Below are positions 12,465 through 23,649 of a DNA stretch of 64,000 nt, one piece after another. The stretch lies in the NCBI GenBank assembly GCA_015134335.1, contig CP043975.1, positions 20,350 through 84,349 of the forward strand. The letters are read 5' to 3'. Made by a program: the position numbers and the translations under genes. Each line of letters starts with the position of its first letter. Within the stretch, counting starts at the first letter, position 1. This DNA comes from Candidatus Stammera capleta. GTDB taxonomy: Bacteria; Pseudomonadota; Gammaproteobacteria; Enterobacterales; Enterobacteriaceae. Under the pieces are notes generated by a model. The model was not told the origin of the DNA, made no database searches, and saw nothing but the letters and a program-made list of their open reading frames with translations.

Positions 12465-13052
12465 ATGAATTATAATCACAATAATATATACAATACAAAA
12501 AAATTATATTCCAATAATATAACAATTAATGAACAACTATTAAATAACAGAATAATATTTTTGAATGGAATAATAAACGATAATATATGCAATTTAATAA
12601 TTACACAATTATTATTTTTAGAATATAAAAATTATAAAAAAGATATATTTTTATATATAAATTCTCCTGGAGGATTAATAACTTCTGGAATGTCTATATA
12701 TGACACAATAAAATTTATTAAACCTAATGTAAATACTATTTGTATAGGTAAAGCATATTCAATGGCTGCTCTATTATTAAGCTCAGGTCATAAAAATAAA
12801 AGATTTAGTTTACCAAATTCTAATATTATGATACATCAACCTTTAGGTTCCTTTCAAGGACAAGTAACTGATATAGAAATACAAACTAAAGAAATTCTAA
12901 AAATAAAACATAAAATAATAAAATTATTATCTAAAAATACAAATCAAAACTATAATACAATTAAAAAAGATACAGAAAGAGATAAATTTTTTAATTCTAA
13001 AGAAGCATTAAAATATGGATTAATAGATAAAATATTAATAAAAAGAAATTAA
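12465..13052 (+). CDS. clpP: ATP-dependent Clp protease proteolytic subunit
   Basis: ClpP is the serine peptidase tetradecamer that works with ClpX. The 195-residue product has the nucleophile Ser99 ([11 protein letters not shown]), the active-site His124 ([12 protein letters not shown]) and the catalytic Asp in ERDKFF. The substrate-binding motif INSPGG is intact. The N-terminal propeptide region is diverged. It sits between nusB (4 bp) and clpX (12 bp), which implies co-transcription. Confidence 0.97.
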   Translation: MNYNHNNIYNTKKLYSNNITINEQLLNNRIIFLNGIINDNICNLIITQLLFLEYKNYKKDIFLYINSPGGLITSGMSIYDTIKFIKPNVNTICIGKAYSMAALLLSSGHKNKRFSLPNSNIMIHQPLGSFQGQVTDIEIQTKEILKIKHKIIKLLSKNTNQNYNTIKKDTERDKFFNSKEALKYGLIDKILIKRN

Positions 13053-13064
13053 TAAATAATATAT

Positions 13065-14276
13065 ATGAAAAATATAAAAAGAACTTTATTTTTATGTGAA
13101 TATTGTAAAAATAATAAAATTAATAAATTCTTAATACATAAAAAAATTTATATTTGTAATATGTGTTTACTAGAATTAGACAAAACTCATAAACAATATC
13201 AAACTATTACTAATAATAAAAATTATATAAAAAAAACAAAAAAATATATACCTAAAAAAATTAAAAAAAATATAGATAAATATGTAATAGGTCATAATAA
13301 CACAAAAAAAAAATTATCTGTTGCTATATATAATCATTATCAAATTATAAATGAAATATTACAAAACAAAAAAAAAAAAATTAATAATATTAAATCAAAT
13401 ATATTATTAATAGGACCTACAGGTAGCGGAAAAACTTTATTAGCTAAAACAATTTCAAAAATATTAGATATACCTTTAGCTATAGCAGATGCAACAACAT
13501 TAACACAAGCAGGTTATGTAGGAGATGATGTAGAATCTATTCTTTCAAGATTATTACAAAAATGTAAATACAATATAGAAAAAGCAGAATATGGTATAAT
13601 TTATATTGATGAAATTGATAAAATAAGTAAAAAACATCATAATATTTCAATAACTCGAGATGTTGCTGGAGAAGGAGTACAACAAGCTTTGTTAAAAATT
13701 ATTGAAGGAACTATATCATCAGTTCCTATTGAAGGAGGTAGAAAACATCCTTTACAAAAATGTATATCATTAAATACTGAAAATATATTATTTATATGTG
13801 GAGGAACTTTTAATGGACTTAAAAATATAATATACAATAGATTAAATATAAACAATAATATAGGATTTAATCATAAATTAATTAAAAAAAAAAACATAAA
13901 ATATAATATTGAATATCAAGATTTAATTAATTATGGATTTATACCAGAATTTATAGGTAGATTTCCTATAATTAGTAAACTAAATAAATTAAAAATTAAA
14001 CATTTAAAAAAAATATTAACTAAACCTAAAAATTCAATAATTAAATACTATAAATGACTTTTCAAATTAAATAATATTAACCTTATATTTAAAGATGAAG
14101 GTATAAATGAAATAGCTAAAATAGCAATAAAAAAAAACACTGGCGCAAGATCCATTAAAAATGTTATAGAAAATATATTATTTAATAATATGTATAATTT
14201 TGGAAATAATTTAAATACTAAAGAAATTATTATAGATAAAAATTTTATATACAATAAAAATAAATTAAAAAACTAA
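13065..14276 (+). CDS. clpX: ATP-dependent Clp protease ATPase subunit ClpX
   Basis: ClpX unfolds substrates for ClpP. The 403-residue product (E. coli 424) has an N-terminal zinc-binding domain (CEYC...CNMC), Walker A GPTGSGKT, the pore loop GYVGDD, Walker [10 protein letters not shown], the GGRKHP RKH loop and the IGF tripeptide used to dock on ClpP. The Trp codon at 14055-14057 is TGA; past it the small AAA+ domain continues ([14 protein letters not shown]). A 13-base A run at 13368-13380 is a possible slippage site. Confidence 0.96.
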
Positions 14277-14294
14277 ATTCATATTATATATATA

Positions 14295-16679
14295 ATGAAC
14301 AATCAAAATAATAATATTAAAATTAAAACAAAAAAAGATATAACTACTAAAAAAAATAAAAAAAAAATACCTATTTTACCACTTAGAGACATAGTAATAT
14401 ATCCTAATACAATAATTCCTTTATTTATAGGTCGAAAAAGATCTATTTCATGCTTAAAATTAGCTATGAAAAAAAATAAAAAAATAATGTTAGTGGCTCA
14501 AAAACAAAGTATGGTAGAAAATCCATCTATCAATGATTTGTATAAAATAGGTACTATATCTATAATATTACAAATTATAAAATTACCTGATGGTACAATT
14601 AAAATTTTAGTAGAAGGAATTCAAAGAGCAAAAATATTAAATATTAAAGAAAAAAATAAATGTTTTATAGCAAAAATAAAAAAAATAAAAAATTATATAA
14701 AAAATCACAAAAAACATAATATATTAATTAAAGCAATTCTTAATCAATTCAAAAATTACATTAAATTAAATAAAAAAATACCTTATGAAATAATAAATTC
14801 ATTAAATAATATTAATGATTCAACAAAATTATCTGATACTATAGCATCTCACCTACCACTAAAATTAGTAGAAAAACAACATATTTTAGAACTTAAAAAT
14901 ATAAATAAAAAACTAAAATATTTAATGATAATGATAGAATCAGAAATTAATATTCTCAAACTTGAAAAAAAAATTAGAAACAGAGTTAAAAAACAAATGA
15001 AAAAAAGTCAAAGAGAATATTATTTAAATGAACAAATAAAAGCTATCCAAAAAGAACTAAACTATAATAATGAAATAACAAACGAATATGATTTAATACA
15101 AAAAAAAATAATAATTTCTAAATTACCTAAATATGCTAAAGAAAAAATTGAATCTGAATTACAAAAATTTAAAATGATGCAACCAATGTCTGCAGAAGCA
15201 ACTGTATCTAGAACATATATAGATTGAGTTTTACAAATACCTTGACATAAAAAAAGCAGAATAAAAAAAAATTTAACAAATGCTCAAAAAATTTTAGATA
15301 TAGATCATTATGGATTAACTCATGTTAAAGAAAGAATTTTAGAATATTTAGCAGTACAACATAGATCAAATAAGATTAAAGGTCCAATTTTATGCTTTAT
15401 AGGACCTCCCGGAGTAGGTAAAACATCTTTAGGTAAATCAATTTCAAAAGCAACTGGTCGTAAATATATCAAAATATCACTAGGAGGAATAAGAGATGAA
15501 GCAGAAATCAGAGGTCATAGAAGAACTTATATAGGAGCTATGCCAGGTAAAATTATACAACAAATTGTTAAAACAAAAGTTACAAATCCTTTATTTCTAT
15601 TAGATGAAATAGATAAAATTTCAAATGATTTAAGAGGAGACCCTGCTTCAGCATTATTAGAAGTTTTAGATCCAGAACAAAACACTTGTTTTAATGATAA
15701 TTATATAGAATTAGATTATGATTTATCTAATATAATGTTTGTAGCAACTGCAAATTCTATTAACAATATTCCTTATCCTCTATTAGATAGAATGGAAGTA
15801 ATAAAAATTGTAGGATATACAGAAAATGAAAAAATAAATATTGCTCAAAAATATCTAATACCAAAACAAATAACAAATAATCAACTTAAAAAAAATGAAA
15901 TTAATATTAATAATAAATGTATTATTAAAATTATTAGATATTATACTAAAGAATATGGAGTAAGAAGCTTAGAAAGAGAAATTTCAAAAATATGCAGAAA
16001 ATCAGTTAAAAAAATAATTCTAAATCCTAAAAACAATATCCCAATTTATATTAATAAAAATAATATAAAAAAATATCTAGGTATATATAAATATGATTTT
16101 GGAAAAGCAAAAAAAAAATATAAAATAGGACAAGTAACAGGATTAGCATGAACAGAATTAGGAGGAGAATTATTAATTATAGAATCTAGAGCAGTAAATG
16201 GAAAAGGAAAATTAATTTACACAGGTTCCTTAGGAAAAGTTATGCAAGAATCTATACAAGCTGCTTTAACTGTTGTAAGATCTCTAACAAAACAATTAAA
16301 TATTAATAAAAATTTTTATTTTAAAAAAGATATACACGTACATATTCCAGAAGGTGCTACTCCAAAAGATGGACCAAGCGCTGGTATAGCAATTTTTACT
16401 TCTTTAGTTTCTACACTAACTAAAAATCCTATAAAATCCTATATAGCTATGACAGGAGAAATAACATTAAATGGTGAAATTTTAGCTATTGGGGGACTAA
16501 AAGAAAAATTATTAGCCGCTTCAAGAGGAGGAATTAAAAAGGTTATTATTCCATATGATAACAAAAAAGATATAAAAGAAATCCCAAATAATATAAAAAA
16601 AAACTTACAAATATATACTTTTTATAATATTAAACAAATATTAAAAATATCTTTAACAAAAAAAAATATATTTAAATAA
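14295..16679 (+). CDS. lon: ATP-dependent protease La (Lon)
   Basis: Lon degrades misfolded and regulatory proteins. The 794-residue product (E. coli 784) has the N-terminal LON domain ([21 protein letters not shown]), Walker A GPPGVGKT at 370-377, Walker B LLDEIDKI and the Ser-Lys dyad: Ser695 in PKDGPSAG and Lys738 in IGGLKEK. In-frame TGA codons at 15225-15227 (YIDW), 15243-15245 (IPWHKK) and 16149-16151 (GLAWTELGG) fall on conserved Trp positions. It ends 17 bp from the convergent tRNA-Arg gene. Confidence 0.97.
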
Positions 16680-16695
16680 AATTTTTAATATACAA

Positions 16696-16769
16696 CACGC
16701 TCTACAGGATTTGAACCTGTGACCTACAGCTTAGAAGGCTGTTGCTCTATCCTACTGAGCTAAGAGCGT
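16696..16769 (-). tRNA. argU: tRNA-Arg (anticodon UCU)
   Basis: A full cloverleaf is visible: a 7-bp acceptor stem (ACGCTCT with AGAGCGT), D arm GCTC..GAGC, anticodon stem ACAGC/GCTGT with loop CTTCTAA, and T arm ACAGG TTCAAAT CCTGT. The anticodon TCT reads AGA/AGG, the arginine codons this A/T-rich genome favours. It resembles enterobacterial argU. The 3' CCA is not encoded. Its position next to folD and cysS mirrors the E. coli argU-folD-cysS neighbourhood. Confidence 0.96.
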
Positions 16770-16827
16770 ATTATAAATTAATAAATAATAAGTTACTAAA
16801 ATAATATAATAAATTATTAATAATTAA

Positions 16828-17709
16828 ATGTCAAATTTATATAATATGAATAATAAAATTTTATACGGTATAAATTATTTAAAAAAAACTAAAAAAAAAA
16901 TTAAAAATAAAATTTTAATATTAAAAAAAAATAAAAAACCTATTCCTTATATTATAATAATTAACTTAAATAATAACTTTTCATCAAATATATATATAAA
17001 AAATAAATGTTTACATTTAAAATATGTAGGAATTAAATATAAAATATTTAATTATAAAATTAAAATTAGTAATGAAAAACTTTTAAAATTAATAAATAAT
17101 TTAAATAATAACAAAAAAATAAATGGAATTATTATACAATTACCTTTACCTAATTATTTAAATTATTCTAAAATTATTAATAAAATACATCCATATAAAG
17201 ATATAGACTCACTTAATAATATTAATATAGGAAAACTTTCACAAAACATATCTTATATTAAGCCATGTACAGCTTGTGGTATAATAAAATTATTTAATTT
17301 ATACAAAATAAATTTTATATACAAAAATTGTTTAATAATTAATTCTTCTAATTTAATAGGTAAACCAATTAATATGGAATTAATTAATTATAAATGTACA
17401 GCAACAATAGCAAATAGTAAAACTAAAAATATTAATACATATATAAAAAATTCTAATATATTAATTATAGCAACAGGCAAACCATATAAAATTTCTAATA
17501 AATATATTAAAAAAAATTCAATCATAATTGATATTGGAATTAATTATATTAATAATAAAATTTGTGGAGATATAATTAATTATTCAGAACTTTTATTAAA
17601 TCCTAATGTAAAATATATAACACCAGTTCCAGGAGGTATTGGTCCTATTACAATTTCAATTTTTTTAAAAAATATATTAAAATTATATAGTTATCATAAT
17701 AAAAATTAA
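16828..17709 (+). CDS. folD: bifunctional methylene-THF dehydrogenase / cyclohydrolase FolD
   Basis: FolD interconverts methylene-, methenyl- and 10-formyl-THF, supplying the formyl donor for Fmt. The 293-residue product (E. coli 288) keeps the catalytic Lys of the YIKNK segment, GIIIQLPLP, KDIDSLN (D of the substrate site), and TPVPGGIGPIT near the end. The PCTPxG motif reads PCTACG and the NAD(P) motif reads INSSNLIGKP for GRSxxVGxP, so it is diverged but recognisable. Its TAA overlaps the stop of convergent cysS in a TTAA. Confidence 0.9.
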   Translation: MSNLYNMNNKILYGINYLKKTKKKIKNKILILKKNKKPIPYIIIINLNNNFSSNIYIKNKCLHLKYVGIKYKIFNYKIKISNEKLLKLINNLNNNKKINGIIIQLPLPNYLNYSKIINKIHPYKDIDSLNNINIGKLSQNISYIKPCTACGIIKLFNLYKINFIYKNCLIINSSNLIGKPINMELINYKCTATIANSKTKNINTYIKNSNILIIATGKPYKISNKYIKKNSIIIDIGINYINNKICGDIINYSELLLNPNVKYITPVPGGIGPITISIFLKNILKLYSYHNKN

Positions 17710-19091
17710 TTAAAAAATCATTTAGTAATAAAATTATTTTTATCAATTAAAGTAATATTTAATTTTAATAATTTTTTACGTATATAATCAGCTTTTATTC
17801 AATTACTTTGTCTTCTAGCTAAATTTCTCTTAATAATTAAATTATTTATTTTTAATATTAAATTATTATAAAAATTATTTTTTAAATATTTTTTATTTAA
17901 AAAATCATTTACATTATATTGCAAAATATTTAAAAATCCTGCATAATATTTCATTCTTATACCTAATTTACTATAAAAAATATATTTTTTTGATTTATAT
18001 TTATTAATTTCAGAAACAATAAAAAATAAAAATCTTTGTATAGAAGGAATATTTAAATCATCATTCATATATTTAATAAATATATCATCAAATTCTTTAA
18101 AAATTAAAATATCTTTTTTATTTAATAATAAATCTAAATTTAGATCATATAAACAAAGATATAACTTATAAACAGATTTTTTAGAAATATATAATATTTC
18201 AGGATCATAATCTATATTTTTTCTATAGTGAGTAGACATTAAATAATATTTAATAACATCTGGACAATACCTATCTAATAAATCTTTTAAAAAAAACATA
18301 TTATTTTTAGATTTAGAAATCTTTTTACCATTATAAATAACTAACCCTACATATATTCAATATTTAATACTATAATCAACATTAAATAAACATTTTGATA
18401 AAATAAATTCATTTTTATGATGAGGACAAATTAAATCTTTTCCACCTCCATGAATATCTATTTTATTTCCTAAAAATTTATTACTTAAAACTGAGCATTC
18501 TATATGTCAACCAGGTCGACCTAATCCTCAAGGAGAATGTCAACTATAATTTATATAATTAATATTTTTCTTTCATAAAACAAAATCATAATTTTCACTA
18601 TTATTTAATTTTAATTTAGAAATTAAATTATAATTTTTCATATTAAAATATTTACTATTAAATAAAATATCACCATCTTTATTAATATAAGCATACTTTT
18701 TTAATAATAAAAATCTAATTGAATTAATAATTAAATTTAAATTATTACTTATTCTTGGTTCATAATCAGGAATTAATAAATTTAATTTATTAAAATCATT
18801 ATTCATACTTAATATCATCTTTTTAGATAATTTTTTTAATGATATATTTTTATATAAAGATTTTTTAATAATTTTATCATCTATATCAGTAATATTACGA
18901 ACATAAGTAACTTTATATCCTAAATATTTTAAATATTTTATTAAAATATCAAAAAAACAAAATGTTCTAGCATGTCCTAAGTGACAATAATTAGAAATAG
19001 TTATACCACAAACATATAATTTAACTTCTTTTTTTAAAAAAGTAGTAAAATTTTTCTTATTTTTATCTATATAACTAAATATCTTTAACAT
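17706..19091 (-). CDS. cysS: cysteinyl-tRNA synthetase
   Basis: CysRS charges tRNA-Cys, whose gene is also in this window. The product is 461 residues, as in E. coli. It has [19 protein letters not shown] (zinc Cys and HIGH-like motif), TDIDDKI, GRPGWHIECS with [14 protein letters not shown] (zinc ligands), and KISKS in the KMSKS position. Seven or so Trp codons are TGA, splitting the gene into fragments under the standard code. I chose the ATG at 19089-19091 (MLKIFSY) because it matches the family start; an upstream ATG at 19133 would add 14 residues. Confidence 0.96.
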
Positions 19092-19176
19092 AATATTTAT
19101 TACAATTTTTTTAATTGTTAAAACTAAAAACAAATGTTATTATAATTAAATTTTAATTAATAATTTATAAAAAACC

Positions 19177-19653
19177 TTGAAATATATTTTAATATTTTTA
19201 AATAAATATATATTTAAATATTATATAAATAATCAAATTCAAAATTTATTTAAACAATTTAATAAAATTAAAAACTATACTATTATAAGTATATTATTAA
19301 TTCAATTAACATTAATAACTATTAGTATAATTATTAATAATTTATTAATATTAATAATATTTAATAAAATTAATAACATTTTTAATATAAAAATAATTAT
19401 TAAAAAAATAATTTTTATTTTTATAACTATATTATTAATTATAATTAATATTATATTATATTCAATAAATAATTTATATAATACCTTTTTAGTATATAAA
19501 AATTATATACATATATTATTAAATCATAATTATATAAAGTTAATAACATATCAACACAATAATGTATATAATAAAAATATACTTAAATTCTTCTATATAT
19601 TTAATTCAATTATATTCTTAATACTTTTATTTTATATTATAAAAATATATTAA
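19177..19653 (+). CDS. putative membrane protein of unknown function
   Basis: An open frame of 158 codons begins at TTG (an in-frame TAA lies 6 bp upstream) and ends in TAA. The product is rich in Ile, Leu, Asn and Tyr. It has two long hydrophobic stretches at about residues 34-62 and 72-97 and a third at the C-terminus (about 138-158), which suggests an inner-membrane protein with a polar loop at 98-137. I do not recognise a family. It lies alone between cysS (divergent) and rnpB (convergent). In A/T-rich DNA hydrophobic frames arise easily, so it may not be real, but its length and its fit between neighbours argue for a gene. Confidence 0.5.
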   Translation: MKYILIFLNKYIFKYYINNQIQNLFKQFNKIKNYTIISILLIQLTLITISIIINNLLILIIFNKINNIFNIKIIIKKIIFIFITILLIIINIILYSINNLYNTFLVYKNYIHILLNHNYIKLITYQHNNVYNKNILKFFYIFNSIIFLILLFYIIKIY

Positions 19654-19686
19654 TATAAACAAAATTATATTAATATATTTATTATA

Positions 19687-20131
19687 AAAAATAATAATAT
19701 ATAAGCCGGATTCTGTTTACTTAATTTAATTAATTAAATTAAATAAGACAATCATTAATCTAGACTAATAATCACTTATTAGCTCAAGCAGCTTACCATG
19801 ATATTATATATATATATACGGGTAATATACTAAATTATATATTTTATAAATTAAAATATATAAATATATTAATATCAAATTTAGCCTTGCTCCTAATGGA
19901 GTTTACACATATATTATATTACTATAATATATAGTATATTCTTAAAATACTTTTTCACCCTTACCTAATAATTTATAAATTTAAATTAATATAGGCGGTT
20001 ATTTTCTGTTGCACTTTCATAAAATATATAAATATTTTTCCAGTTATTATCTGGCATTATACCCTATGGAGTCCGGACTTTCCTCTATTAATTAAATTTA
20101 AATTAAATAGCGATTGTCATATTATTATTTT
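19687..20131 (-). ncRNA. rnpB: RNase P RNA
   Basis: This is the catalytic RNA that matures tRNA 5' ends. Read on the minus strand, the conserved core is in order: GAGGAAAGTCCGGACTCCAT (CR I, about 20068-20087), GCCAGATAATAACTGG, GTGCAACAGAAAATAACCGCC, AAGGGTGAAAAAG, GTAAACTCCATTAGGAGCAAGGC (within 19884-19910), AAGCTGCTTGAGC, TCTAGATTAATGATTGTC and GAATCCGGCTTAT at the 3' side (19701-19716). P1 can form from AATAATAATAT at the 5' end and ATATTATTATT at the 3' end, which set the boundaries, good to a few bases. Peripheral helices are replaced by A/T stretches. Its 5' end overlaps the 3' end of der by about 7 bp. Confidence 0.93.
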
Positions 20132-21576
20132 AATATATATGGATTAATAATTTCTTTAAATTTAATTTTAATACTATAACCTGAAAATTTTAAAAATTTA
20201 ATATAAAAATTCATTAAATATTTTTTATGACAATTACTTATATATTTAATTCTTTTTCCATGAATTACAATAGTTAAAGGGGTATAACTACCAATATGGG
20301 CATATTTTAACTTTATTAAATTTGTAAAATTATTATTATAATATAAATTATTTATTGCTAATTTTAATATTTTATTAATTTTAGAAGTTGTAAGACTTAC
20401 TTTAAAAATATTATTAAATCTTCTATAAATTGTTCTAAAAAGCGACAATATAAATTTATTATTTAAATTTAAAGCACATATAAAAAAAATAAATATATTT
20501 TTTAAAAATCCATATTTTTTTTTTAAAAATAACTTTAAATTAAATTTTTCACGATTACTTATTTCTTCGCATTTATTAAAAAACAAAATTACCATTTTAC
20601 CTTTATTTAATAATAATTTAATTAAAGATAAATCATATTTAGATATACTTTTATATATATCAATAACATAAAATACAATATTAAAAAAATTAATCTTTTT
20701 ATAAAATTCTAATAATAATTTTTGTTTTATAAAATATTTCTTATTAATACCTGGTGAATCAGAAATCATAAAATTAATATTATCAAAAATAAAATTATAA
20801 AATAAAAAATTTTTAGTTGTATTTTCATTTTTAGAAACAATAGATCTATATGAACCAATAATATAATTTAAAAAAGTAGATTTACCAACATTACTTTTAC
20901 CTAAAATTATAATTTTAATAATATTAAAAAATTTTATATTAAACCTAGAAAATAATTCATTTTTTTTAATTAATAATTTATTTAATTTAAAAAATTGTAA
21001 ATTTAAACAATTTTTTAATAAAATTTTAAAATATTTAATATTATTTAATTTTATAATATTTTTATTATTAATAATACTACAAATTTTAATCAAAAATTTA
21101 TTTAAATTAAAATTTTTAAATATAGACAAAACTAAAATATTTTTAATATTTAATTTATTAAATTGACATAAAATTATATTTATATTAACTTTTAATAAAT
21201 CTTGTTTATTTAAAATTAATAAAATTTTATTATTATAATTTTTTAATAAACTTTTATATATAAACAAATCATCCTGTAATAAACCTATAGAACAATCAAC
21301 CATAAAACAAATTAAATCAGAATATTTTATATTTAATAAAAATTTATTATATAAATTTTTATAAAATTTCTCATTATTAAATTTTTTTATAAAATTTAAA
21401 TCATAACTAATATTATCTATAAAAATAAAATATTTTTTATTAAAAAAATTAACACAATAATTAAAATCTACTATATTTGTTATATTTTTTAAATAATAAT
21501 TTTTACAATTTAATAATTTATAAAATAAATTAGTTTTTCCAACTCCTTGTCTACCAACTAAAGATATTATATACAT
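20125..21576 (-). CDS. der: ribosome-assembly GTPase Der (EngA)
   Basis: Der is a double-GTPase needed for 50S assembly. The 483-residue product (E. coli 490) has two G domains and a C-terminal KH-like domain (KLKYAHIGSYTPLTIVIHG, then a basic tail). Domain 2 is well kept: GKSNVGKST, DSPGI. Domain 1 is degenerate: its P-loop reads GRQGVGKT rather than GRPNVGKS, and the G3 DTGG reads DNIS, although NKQD is present. Domain 2's G4 reads NKCE. It lies 12 bp downstream of hisS, preserving the enterobacterial hisS-der neighbourhood with the genes between them lost. Confidence 0.93.
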   Translation of the reverse strand: MYIISLVGRQGVGKTNLFYKLLNCKNYYLKNITNIVDFNYCVNFFNKKYFIFIDNISYDLNFIKKFNNEKFYKNLYNKFLLNIKYSDLICFMVDCSIGLLQDDLFIYKSLLKNYNNKILLILNKQDLLKVNINIILCQFNKLNIKNILVLSIFKNFNLNKFLIKICSIINNKNIIKLNNIKYFKILLKNCLNLQFFKLNKLLIKKNELFSRFNIKFFNIIKIIILGKSNVGKSTFLNYIIGSYRSIVSKNENTTKNFLFYNFIFDNINFMISDSPGINKKYFIKQKLLLEFYKKINFFNIVFYVIDIYKSISKYDLSLIKLLLNKGKMVILFFNKCEEISNREKFNLKLFLKKKYGFLKNIFIFFICALNLNNKFILSLFRTIYRRFNNIFKVSLTTSKINKILKLAINNLYYNNNFTNLIKLKYAHIGSYTPLTIVIHGKRIKYISNCHKKYLMNFYIKFLKFSGYSIKIKFKEIINPYILK

Positions 21577-21588
21577 AATAAAAATAAA

Positions 21589-22884
21589 TTAAATATTTAA
21601 TAAATTATTAATAAAATTAACAATATTTTTACGTTTAGAAATGCTATACTGATTATTCAAATATAAATCTTTAATAGTTATAATATTTTTTTTAAATTCT
21701 TTTTTATCTATAATAATCAAAATTCTACAATTTAAAGAAATAATTTTTAATATAAGATTACTCAAATTATTAAATTTATAATAATCAGTATAAATATTTA
21801 AAAAAATTAAATCTGAATCTAAAATTTTTTTAGTAATTTGTAAACCTAAAATTTTTGTATATTCATTAAATGAACAAATTATATATATATCTATTTTATT
21901 AATATAATTATTACAAAATTTTTCTTTTTGTTTTATTAATAAAACCAATCTATCTAATCCTATAGCACATCCAACTGCAGGAATATCTTTATTACAAAAA
22001 TTTTTTATTAAATAATCATATCTCCCTCCTGCACAAATAGTTGATTGTGATAATAAATTTTTATATTTTCATTCAAAAATAAAATCATTGTAATAATCTA
22101 ATCCTCTAAATAAATTATAATTTATTTTAAATTTTATATTAAATTTTTTAAATAATTTACATAAATTTTTAAAACTTTTTAAAGATTTTTCATTAATAAA
22201 ATTTAAAATATTAGGAAAATTATTAATAAAATTAATATAATCAATATTATTATTATCTAAAAATTTAAATAAATTAAAATCAACCTTTTTTAATCTTATA
22301 TTATTTATATAATATTTATTAATTTTTAAAATATTATTAATATAGTTTAAATAATTAATACGATCTTCTAAAATTCCTATAGAATTTACTTCTAAAACTA
22401 AATTTTCATTAATATCTAAAATATTTCATAATCTATTAATAATTAAAATAAGCTCTAAATTTGATATAATATCTTTATTATTAAACAGTTCAATTCCTAC
22501 TTGTATAAATTGCCTATACCTTCCTCTTTGTGGTTTTTCATACCTAAACATAGGACCTATATATCATAATTTATTAAATAATTTTAAATTATATAACTTA
22601 TTTTGAATATACATTCTTAGACATCCCATTGTACCTTCTGGCCTTAAACTAATATTTATATTTTTTTTATCATAAAAATTATACATTTGATTAAATAAAA
22701 AATTATTATTATAATATAAATTTTTATTAAACAATAAACTATTTTCTACAATAGGAAACCTAACTTCATTAAAATTATAATTACTCATTAATTTTAAAAT
22801 TTTTTTTTCAATATATTGATATATTATAACTTCTTTAGGTATAAAATCTTTCATACCCTTTAATGATCTAATTAATAAATTCAT
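21589..22884 (-). CDS. hisS: histidyl-tRNA synthetase
   Basis: HisRS charges tRNA-His. The 431-residue product (E. coli 424) begins with [14 protein letters not shown] (motif 1 region). It then shows [14 protein letters not shown], motif 2 in [22 protein letters not shown], and the histidine-specific RGLDYYND and CAGGRYDYL motifs, followed by a diverged anticodon-binding domain. Motif FRYERPQKGR is essentially intact. Five Trp codons are TGA. Divergent from tsaB with a 105-bp spacer. Confidence 0.96.
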
Positions 22885-22989
22885 TATTTTAATTATTTCT
22901 AATTATGAATATAAATATAATTATATATAATATAATAATTAATATAGATATAAAAGAAAAAATTTATAAAAATTATTTAATATAAATAT

Positions 22990-23649
22990 ATGAATAATAA
23001 AAAATATAAAAATATTATAGCAATTGATAATAGTACAGAATTATGTTCAATATCTATCTTATATAAAAAAAAAATATATAATTTATATAAATATACAAAA
23101 TTATTAAACAGCAAATATACAATTATATTAATAAAAAAAATATTAAATAAAAATAAAATTAAAATAAATAAAAATACATTTCAAATAATAGCTTACAATA
23201 AAGGTCCAGGTAGTATTACTGGAATAAGAATAGTATATATCATTACTAAAATTTTTAAAATTAAATTTAAATATATTAAAATTATTAAATTAAACACATT
23301 CAAAATTATTTTAAAAAATTTAAATTATAAATTTAATTTATATAAAAATATAACTATAATTATATATCAAAATATTAAAAAAATTTTTATATATACTATA
23401 AATAAAAATTATAAAAATAAAATATTAATAATATCATTAAAAAAATTAAACAAATATTTAAAAAATATAAAAAAAAGTACATATTTAATTGTTAATAAAT
23501 ATCAAACAAAATATAAAATATTAAATATAATTTATAAATTTAAAATAATATTTAAAATAAAAAATATAAAAATAATATATCCTAAATCTAAATATATAAT
23601 TTTATATTTAAAAAAAAAATTAAATTATTTTAATAAAAATATTATATAA
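22990..23649 (+). CDS. tsaB: t6A biosynthesis protein TsaB
   Basis: TsaB is the scaffold partner of TsaD in making threonylcarbamoyl-adenosine at position 37 of ANN-decoding tRNAs. The 219-residue product (E. coli 231) has the ASKHA start AIDNSTELCSISI and the signature GPGSITGIRI, with the rest highly diverged and Lys/Asn/Ile rich. The C-terminal half could not be identified on its own. It ends in a TTATATAA octamer that also carries the stop codon of convergent metK. Confidence 0.85.
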   Translation: MNNKKYKNIIAIDNSTELCSISILYKKKIYNLYKYTKLLNSKYTIILIKKILNKNKIKINKNTFQIIAYNKGPGSITGIRIVYIITKIFKIKFKYIKIIKLNTFKIILKNLNYKFNLYKNITIIIYQNIKKIFIYTINKNYKNKILIISLKKLNKYLKNIKKSTYLIVNKYQTKYKILNIIYKFKIIFKIKNIKIIYPKSKYIILYLKKKLNYFNKNII

